Shown here: positions 13,131 through 18,338 of the stretch, one piece after another
Layout: each line of letters opens with the position of its first letter
Numbering within the stretch: position 1 is the first letter of the stretch
From: DATJZH01 sp035499215
GTDB taxonomy: Bacteria > Actinomycetota > Actinomycetes > Streptosporangiales > Streptosporangiaceae
Assembly: GCA_035499215.1 (NCBI GenBank)
Contig: DATJZH010000012.1
Span: 1-18,338 of the forward strand
DNA: 18,338 bases
Direction: 5' to 3'
Made by a program: the position numbers and the translations under genes
The notes under the pieces: generated by a model
Seen by the model: only the letters and a program-made list of their open reading frames with translations
Told to the model about the DNA's origin: nothing
The model's database searches: none

Positions 13131-15242
13131 TCAGTCCCGCCGCGGGTCACAGAGCACGACGAGGGAGCGGGGGCCGACGGTGATGTGATCACCGGCTCCC
13201 CGGCCCGGCGCCGCGGCACTGCCGGGTGCCGCCGGGTCGTAGGTGTCCAGCTCGATGCGCCACGCCGCCTGCTCCCTGATGACCGGGAGGACGAACTCAA
13301 GGGGCTTCCACCACGCGTTCACCAGGACCAGGAAATCGTCATCGAGCAGCGGCGCGCCGTCAGCGGACCGGTCGGGGTCGTCGGATCCGTCCAGGTACAG
13401 CCCGATCGCCAGGGCGCTTTCGTCCGACCAGTCGTCGGCCGTCATTTCTGTGCCGCCGGGGGTGAACCAGCGCAATTCAGACGCCTGCGCTCCGCCCAGG
13501 AAACGGCGGCGGCGGAACACCGGATGTGCCGTGCGGAAGGCGGCAAGCTGCCTGGTGAAGTCGAGCAGCTGCGTGTCGGGCTGGGACCAGTCAAACCAGG
13601 AGACGTCATTGTCCTGGCAGTAGGCGTTGTTATTGCCACGCTGGGTCCGGCCGATCTCGTCGCCTCCCAGGAGCAGCGGGACGCCGAACGACAGCAGCAG
13701 GGTTGCCAGCATCGCCCGGGACTGGCGCGCCCGCAGGTCGAGGATGGCGGGATCACCGGTCGGGCCCTCCGCCCCGCAGTTCCAGGACCGGTTGTCGTTG
13801 GTCCCGTCAGTGTTCGACTCACCGTTGGCCTGGTTGTGCTTGTCGTTGTAGGAGACAAGGTCCCGCAGGGTAAAGCCGTCGTGGACGGTAATCAGGTTCA
13901 CCGAGGCCGTGGGCCGGCGAGAGCCCGCGTAAAGATCCGCCGACCCGCAGAAGCGGGTGGCGAACTCACTGAGGCCGATGTGCTGGCTGCGCCAGAAATC
14001 GCGCATCGAGTCGCGGTACTTGCCGTTCCACTCGCGCCACCGCGGCGGAAACCGGCCAAGGTCGTAGCTGTCCCGCCGGCCGATATCCCACGGCTCGGCG
14101 ATCAGCTTGGCCCCGGACAGCGCCGGATCCTGGGAGACCAGGTCGAAGAACGCCGCTGCCTGATCAAAGCGGTCATCCTGGCGGCCCAGCGTGCTGGCGA
14201 GATCGAAGCGGAAGCCGTCGACGTGCATCTCCGTCAGCCAGTAACGCAGCGAGTCCATGATCAGACGCAGCGTCACCGGATTGCCCGCGTTCAGCGAGTT
14301 GCCCGTGCCCGTCGTATCGACGTAGTAGCGCGGGTCGTCGTCGTCCAGACGGTAGTACGCGGGGTTGTCCAGGCCGCGGAAGCACAATGTCGCGCCGAGG
14401 TCACCGCCCTCGGCAGTGTGGTTGAACACGACGTCCAGCAGCACTTCGAGCCCTGCCGCGTGCAGCGCGTCCACCATTGCCTTGAACTCCGCGACCTGGC
14501 CGCCGCGCTTCCCCGCGCGAACCGCCGCCGAATAGCGCTGGTGCGGCGCGAAGTAGCCAATGGTGTTGTAGCCCCAGTAGTTCGTCAGCCCGCGCGCCAC
14601 CACGGACGACTCGGGGACGTTTTCGTGCACCGGCAGCAGTTCGATCGCGGTCACGCCGAGGCCGGTCAGGTGGGCAATGGCCGCTTCGTGGCCCAGTCCG
14701 GCATAGGTCCCGCGCAGCTCGGGCGGGATCTCCGGATGGCGCATCGTGAAGCCCTTGACGTGCGCCTCGTAGATGATCGAGTCGGAGAACCTGTTCCGGC
14801 GCCGGGCGCCGTCGCGCCAGGCGAATGCCTCGTCGGCTATCACCAGGCTGCGCGGCATGCTGCCAGCGGAGTCCGCAGTGCTCGGCGCATCCGGGTCCCG
14901 GGCCGAGTACCCGAGCACCTCAGGGCCGAAGGTGACCGCTCCGCTGAACGCGCGCGCATAAGGGTCAAGCAGCAGCTTGGCCGGATTGCAGCGCAGGCCG
15001 CGCGCCGGATCGTAGGGCCCGGTGGCCCGGTAACCGTACGCCTGGCCCGCCCCGATCTCCGGCACGAAGCCGTGCCAGACGCCCGCGTCGCAGTCACGCA
15101 GCGGGATCTGCGTCTCCGCGCCGCCCTCGTCGAACAGGCACAGCACGATCCCGTCGGCGACGCCGGAGGCCACCGCGAAGTTGGCGCCGCCGTCGCGGAC
15201 GGTGGCGCCCAGCGGGAACGGGTTGCCGGGCAGCGAGATCAT
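13131..15242 (-). CDS. glgX: Glycogen debranching enzyme GlgX/TreX (GH13)
   Basis: GlgX-type isoamylases hydrolyse alpha-1,6 branches of glycogen or limit dextrins, freeing short maltodextrins; TreX relatives do this beside trehalose synthesis genes. From the ATG at 15242 the protein has 703 residues, the normal length. An N-terminal CBM48-like domain (SLPGNPFPLGATVRDGGANF) precedes the barrel. Motifs in order are DVVFNHTAEG, GFRFDLAS with nucleophile Asp347, LIAEPWDIG with acid/base Glu383, VHDGFTLRDLVSYNDKHNQA, and GGDEIGRTQRGNNNAYCQDN. An in-frame GTG at 15284 would add 14 residues and overlap the upstream gene by 23 bp. I prefer 15242 because the conserved domain starts there, 19 bp after the upstream stop. 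Co-transcription with the GH63 gene is likely. Confidence 0.93.
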   Translation of the reverse strand: MISLPGNPFPLGATVRDGGANFAVASGVADGIVLCLFDEGGAETQIPLRDCDAGVWHGFVPEIGAGQAYGYRATGPYDPARGLRCNPAKLLLDPYARAFSGAVTFGPEVLGYSARDPDAPSTADSAGSMPRSLVIADEAFAWRDGARRRNRFSDSIIYEAHVKGFTMRHPEIPPELRGTYAGLGHEAAIAHLTGLGVTAIELLPVHENVPESSVVARGLTNYWGYNTIGYFAPHQRYSAAVRAGKRGGQVAEFKAMVDALHAAGLEVLLDVVFNHTAEGGDLGATLCFRGLDNPAYYRLDDDDPRYYVDTTGTGNSLNAGNPVTLRLIMDSLRYWLTEMHVDGFRFDLASTLGRQDDRFDQAAAFFDLVSQDPALSGAKLIAEPWDIGRRDSYDLGRFPPRWREWNGKYRDSMRDFWRSQHIGLSEFATRFCGSADLYAGSRRPTASVNLITVHDGFTLRDLVSYNDKHNQANGESNTDGTNDNRSWNCGAEGPTGDPAILDLRARQSRAMLATLLLSFGVPLLLGGDEIGRTQRGNNNAYCQDNDVSWFDWSQPDTQLLDFTRQLAAFRTAHPVFRRRRFLGGAQASELRWFTPGGTEMTADDWSDESALAIGLYLDGSDDPDRSADGAPLLDDDFLVLVNAWWKPLEFVLPVIREQAAWRIELDTYDPAAPGSAAAPGRGAGDHITVGPRSLVVLCDPRRD

Positions 15243-15261
15243 GGCAGACCTGGCGCAGCGG

Positions 15262-17979
15262 TCATCGCCGGCGCTCCATGTCACTCTCCCGGACCACGTC
15301 GCCGGCCGAGCGGACCGCGCCGTGGCGACGGCGGATCACGTCGGCGATCAGCCCGGTCCAGCCGGTCTGGTGGGCGGCGCCGATCGCGGCCCCGTTGTCG
15401 CCGTGGAAGTACTCGCTGAAGATCAGGTTGTCCCGCCAGGCCGGGTCGTGCTGCATCCGCTCGGTCCCGCCGAAGCACGGCCGCCTGCCCTCCGGGCCGC
15501 GGGTGAAGATCGAGATGAGCCGGTCCTGCAGGTCGGCGGCGACCTTGTCCAGGGTGAGCTGGCTGCCCGACCCGGTCGGGTACTCGATGGTGAACTCGTC
15601 GCCGAAGAACCGGTGGTAGCGCTCCAGGGCGCTGATCACCAGGTAGTTCAGCGGGAACCAGAGCGGGCCGCGCCAGTTGGAGTTGCCGCCGAACATGGCC
15701 GTGGTGGACTCGGCCGGCTCGTAGTCGATGCTGGCCTGGATGCCCTCGACGTCGAGCACGTAGGGATGCTCGCGGTGATAGGCCGACAGGGCCCGCAGGC
15801 CATGCGGGGACAGGAACTCGCTCTCGTCGAAAAGCCTGGCGAACAGTTTCTCCAGCCGGCCCACGTCGGCCAGGTTGAGCAGCAGCCGGCGATCGCCGGG
15901 CTCACCGCGCAGCATGCCGACCTCGCTGAGCTTTTCCGGGTCCGTCAGGCCCCGGCGGCCGAGGAAGTCCGCGAAATGCTTGCCGACGATCAGCGACTGC
16001 CGCAGATCGCCCTCGCCGATGACCGCGGCCGCCAGGACCGGGATGATCCCGACCATCGACCGGACCCGCACCGAAATGGCCTGCCCGCTCGGCGTCACGA
16101 GCCTGTCGTAGTAGAGCCCGTCGGTCGCGTCCCACAGCCCCTGGTCCTCGAGCGCATCGCTGATGGCGGCGAAATGCTCCATGAACTTCAGGATAAGATC
16201 CAGGCCGGGCCGCTGGCCGGACCGGTTCAGGATCACGGCCATGGACGCCATCGCGATCGCGTAGAAGCCCATCCACCCGGTGGCATCGGACTGCTCCAGC
16301 ACGCCGCCGACCGGCAGGTGCGAGCGGTCGATCGGGCCGATGTTGTCCAGGCCGAGGAAGCCTCCCTCGAACAGGTTGTTGCCCTCGGCGTCTTCGAGGT
16401 TGACCCACCAGGTGAAGTTGACCAGCAGCTTGTCGAAGATGCGGCTGATGAAGTTGATGTCGCGGGCGCCGTCGATCGCGAAGACCTCCACCGCGGCCCA
16501 CGCCTGCACCGGCGGGTTCACATCACCGAAGTCCCATTCATAGGCGGGCAGCGCCCCGTTTGGATGCTGGAACCACTCCCGGCACAGCAAGATCAGCTGG
16601 TACTTGGCGAACGCCGGGTCCACATGCGCCAGCGCGACGGTGTGGAACGCCAGGTCCCACGCGGCGAACCACGGGTACTCCCACTTGTCGGGCATCGACA
16701 TGATGTCGAACGAGTCGAAGTTGCGCCACCGGCAGTTCCGCCCGGTCAGGCGCTGCGGCGGCGGCTCCGGCTGGGTCGGGTCGCCGTCCAGCCAGCGGGC
16801 CACATCGTAGTAGTACAGCTGCTTGCTCCACAGCATTCCGGCGAACGCCTGGCGCATCACCATCGCCTCGTCCGCCGACGCGCCGGCCGGGGTCAGCTCG
16901 GCGTAGAACTCATCGGCCTCGGCCCGCCGCTGGGCGATCACCTCGCCGAACAGGGCGCCGAGGGGATCCTGCGCTTTCCCGCTGGCCGCCTTGGCCGGCG
17001 GTGTCCGCAGCCGCAGCCGCAGCTCGGCCGTCTCGCCCGGCCGGGCGCTCACCCGGTACCAGAACGCGGCCTTGGTGCCGGTGCGCTCCGGATTGACGGT
17101 GGCTGCCCCGCTTACCACGTGGTCGTTGATGCCGTCTTTCGGGTACGGCGTCACCGACGCGACGCCGAACAGCCGCTGGTCGTTCGTCTCGTTCTCGCAG
17201 AACACCGCAGCCGGCGGCTTCCCGTCCGGCCCGGGGCCGGCGATCAGCTCCAGCGGGCCCACGAACGGGTGGTCGATCCCGACCTCCGAATCGCCTACCG
17301 CCCGCATGGCCGGCCTGGGCTCGCCGGCCTTCCAGGACCAGGTGTTGCGGAACCACGCCGTCGGCAGCACGTGCAGCGTCGCGGGCTCCGGGCCCGCATT
17401 GGTCACCTGGATGCTCATCAGCAGGTCATCAGCGCTGGCCTTGGCGTAGTGCACCTCGACGATCCAGTACCTGTCGTCGTCGAACACCCCGGTATCCAGC
17501 AGCTCGTACTCGGGCTGCAGGCGGCTGCGCGACATGTTCTGGTCGATCAGGTCCTGGTACGGGAACGCCGCCTGCGGATAGTGGTAGCGCCACCGGTTCC
17601 ACGCGTGGCTCGGAACCGCGTCCAGGTACCACCAGTAGTCCTTCACGTCCTCGCCGTGGTTGCCCTGAGCCCCGGTCAGGCCGAACGGCCGCTCCTTCAG
17701 GATCGGGTCCTTCCCGTTCCACAGCGCCAGGCCCAGGCACAGCCGCTGCTCCACGTCGCAGAACCCCGCCAGCCCGTCCTCCCCCCAGCGGTAGGCACGC
17801 GACCTGGCCTGATCATGCGGCAGGTTGTCCCACGCCTCGCCGTTCGCGCTGTAGTCCTCCCGGACCGTCCCCCACTGCCGCTCGCTCACATACGGCCCCC
17901 ACCGGTACCACTCCCCCGCCTGCCGCAGCCCGTCCTCCGGCCGCCCGAACCCGGCCACCCGATCCCGCTCAGCACCCAC
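15262..17979 (-). CDS. GH63-type (MGH1-like) glucosidase
   Basis: This 905-residue protein matches the large bacterial glucosidases related to processing alpha-glucosidase I and E. coli YgjK, which cleave terminal glucose from alpha-glucosides by inversion. The N-terminal beta domain contains the family hallmark AYRWGEDGLAGFCDVEQRLC followed by LALWNGKDPILKERPFGLTG and GNHGEDVKDYWWYLD. The (alpha/alpha)6 domain shows EYPWFAAWDLAFHT, then ALPAYEWDFGDVNPPVQAWA (around residues 477-497, expected catalytic Asp) and, near residue 760, TTAMFGGNSNWRGPLWFPLN. The natural substrate of this bacterial group is poorly known; glycogen-, trehalose- or glucosylglycerate-derived sugars fit the neighbours. 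No signal peptide is visible. The GTG start has AGGGGG about six bases upstream. It is first gene of an operon with glgX, preceded by a promoter-like sequence. Confidence 0.88.
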   Translation of the reverse strand: MGAERDRVAGFGRPEDGLRQAGEWYRWGPYVSERQWGTVREDYSANGEAWDNLPHDQARSRAYRWGEDGLAGFCDVEQRLCLGLALWNGKDPILKERPFGLTGAQGNHGEDVKDYWWYLDAVPSHAWNRWRYHYPQAAFPYQDLIDQNMSRSRLQPEYELLDTGVFDDDRYWIVEVHYAKASADDLLMSIQVTNAGPEPATLHVLPTAWFRNTWSWKAGEPRPAMRAVGDSEVGIDHPFVGPLELIAGPGPDGKPPAAVFCENETNDQRLFGVASVTPYPKDGINDHVVSGAATVNPERTGTKAAFWYRVSARPGETAELRLRLRTPPAKAASGKAQDPLGALFGEVIAQRRAEADEFYAELTPAGASADEAMVMRQAFAGMLWSKQLYYYDVARWLDGDPTQPEPPPQRLTGRNCRWRNFDSFDIMSMPDKWEYPWFAAWDLAFHTVALAHVDPAFAKYQLILLCREWFQHPNGALPAYEWDFGDVNPPVQAWAAVEVFAIDGARDINFISRIFDKLLVNFTWWVNLEDAEGNNLFEGGFLGLDNIGPIDRSHLPVGGVLEQSDATGWMGFYAIAMASMAVILNRSGQRPGLDLILKFMEHFAAISDALEDQGLWDATDGLYYDRLVTPSGQAISVRVRSMVGIIPVLAAAVIGEGDLRQSLIVGKHFADFLGRRGLTDPEKLSEVGMLRGEPGDRRLLLNLADVGRLEKLFARLFDESEFLSPHGLRALSAYHREHPYVLDVEGIQASIDYEPAESTTAMFGGNSNWRGPLWFPLNYLVISALERYHRFFGDEFTIEYPTGSGSQLTLDKVAADLQDRLISIFTRGPEGRRPCFGGTERMQHDPAWRDNLIFSEYFHGDNGAAIGAAHQTGWTGLIADVIRRRHGAVRSAGDVVRESDMERRR

Positions 17980-18010
17980 TGCCGCCCCCTGTCCCCGCCA
18001 TCACCGCAAC

Positions 18011-18081
18011 GTCAGTATGTGGCATCCGGCCGGGGGATGTCAGCATGCTGCACCGACCCGGTGATCCGGCGCGATACTGAC
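18011..18081. repeat. Three GTCAGYAT words, two direct and one inverted
   Basis: GTCAGTAT occurs at 18011-18018, GTCAGCAT at 18039-18046 (28 bp on, same orientation) and the reverse complement ATACTGAC at 18074-18081. The two direct copies stay similar beyond the core (GTCAGTATGTGGCATC against GTCAGCATGCTGCACC). They may be regulator-binding half-sites over the promoter, or a remnant of a mobile-element end with repeated transposase sites. No transposase gene is present. Confidence 0.6.
18014..18043 (-). promoter_or_regulatory. Sigma-70-like promoter for the GH63-glgX operon
   Basis: On the minus strand CTGACA (18038-18043; one mismatch to TTGACA) and CATACT (18014-18019; four of six matches to TATAAT) are separated by 18 bp. 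Transcription would begin near 18007, giving a leader of about 28 nt before the GTG start. This is the best promoter match I found in the window. Both hexamers overlap the GTCAGYAT repeat words described separately. Confidence 0.5.
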
Positions 18082-18082
18082 A

Positions 18083-18338
18083 CGAGCTGTAATCCGCGGT
18101 CGGCCCGCTGCCTTTCCCCGCAGCCAGGCAGGATAGCCCATCACCTAAGCCAGGTGATGATTCCGGCCTGCCCGGCCCGCAGTTTTGGGAGCGGGTTTGG
18201 CTCTCCCCGGCTCTCAGGTTTGATGTGATCCCTGGCTTCTGCGACCTGCTGTTTTCAATGCGGACGGGCTGGTGCGCGGCGTAGCGTCTGGTGACGGACA
18301 GTGACGCAGCAGGCGACGCGCGGGGGCAGGGACGTTGG
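18083..18338. other. Upstream region at right edge, possibly reaching a new gene start
   Basis: Apart from the inverted repeat at 18139-18159 this 256-bp stretch has no feature I can name. It is slightly richer in T-runs than the genes. Two plus-strand GTG codons, at 18291 (MTDSDAAGDARG...) and 18301 (MTQQATRGGRDV), stay open to the window end, and TAGCGT at 18282-18287 could be a -10 element for the latter. This is too short to call a gene. Confidence 0.3.
18139..18159. promoter_or_regulatory. 8-bp inverted repeat, operator-like
   Basis: CATCACCT (18139-18146) and AGGTGATG (18152-18159) are perfect reverse complements around the 5-nt spacer AAGCC. It lies about 160 bp upstream of the GH63 start and about 130 bp before a possible rightward gene at the window edge. 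Size and spacing suit a dimeric repressor site; a weak RNA hairpin is the alternative. No T-tract follows. Confidence 0.4.

Noticed and set aside
13185..15419. 744-codon open frame on the plus strand opposite glgX
   Set aside because: Antisense shadow; composition is low complexity and all GlgX motifs are on the minus strand.
18010..18082. Calling a complete insertion sequence or MITE
   Set aside because: There is no transposase, no target-site duplication I can define, and the inverted words are only 8 bp; kept as a repeat observation.
15181..18228. 1015-codon open frame on the plus strand opposite the GH63 gene
   Set aside because: It is the antisense shadow of a strongly conserved gene in GC-rich DNA; its translation is Arg/Pro/His/Val-rich with no recognisable domain.
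18291..18338. A plus-strand gene beginning at GTG 18291 or 18301
   Set aside because: Only 13-16 codons are visible, with no ribosome binding site and no recognisable sequence; too little to annotate as a gene.

Overview
The window comes from a very GC-rich actinomycete-type chromosome: G/C-dominated third codon positions, GTG starts, long antisense shadow frames over every real gene, and protein types common in soil Actinomycetota (NDH-2 with a Pro/Ala tail, GH15, GH63 and GlgX glucan enzymes, short-Q-loop cytochrome bd). No phage, integrase, transposase, CRISPR, tRNA or rRNA gene is visible. No defence, toxin or biosynthetic system is evident. I place it only as far as 'actinobacterium'.

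Layout. 1-163: the 3' end of a small conserved protein. 164-649: non-coding, with two tandem-repeat arrays. 650-3540 (minus): a two-gene unit, a glucose-6-phosphate dehydrogenase-family protein followed 20 bp later by a type II NADH dehydrogenase (ndh). 3618-4664 (plus): a cyclase/amidohydrolase-family protein, divergent from the dehydrogenase and convergent with cydB across a hairpin. 4680-7158 (minus): cydA-cydB, cytochrome bd quinol oxidase. 7339-8942 (minus): a small one-helix membrane protein and an MFS transporter. 9085-11123 (plus): a GMC flavoprotein and a lipoprotein, practically overlapping. 11190-13082 (plus): a GH15 glucoamylase/trehalase-like enzyme, convergent across a hairpin with 13131-17979 (minus), where a GH63-type glucosidase and the debranching enzyme GlgX form an operon. 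17980-18338: a promoter-like and repeat-rich upstream region, perhaps reaching the start of another gene at the right edge.

How the parts may work together. The right half encodes three alpha-glucan/glucoside-cleaving enzymes that together would release free glucose and short maltodextrins. The left half encodes a sugar dehydrogenase-family protein, an NADH:quinone oxidoreductase and a quinol oxidase, i.e. the pieces of a minimal sugar -> NAD(P)H -> quinone -> O2 chain. This link is inference from gene order and families.

The two strongest oddities are residue-level. (1) The G6PDH-family protein keeps its catalytic Asp/His and its Glu and Lys sugar-contact residues, but every residue I could align to the phosphate pocket is replaced (His->Asp, Tyr->Trp, Lys->Phe, plus a second-site Lys/Arg->Thr). 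It may therefore use an unphosphorylated sugar or another substrate. (2) CydA has Lys where the heme b558 axial His (E. coli H186) is expected, although the Met ligand, the quinol-binding Lys/Glu and the GRQPW motif are intact. Both were checked at the codon level in the given sequence; whether they are lineage-wide or unique to this genome cannot be decided here.
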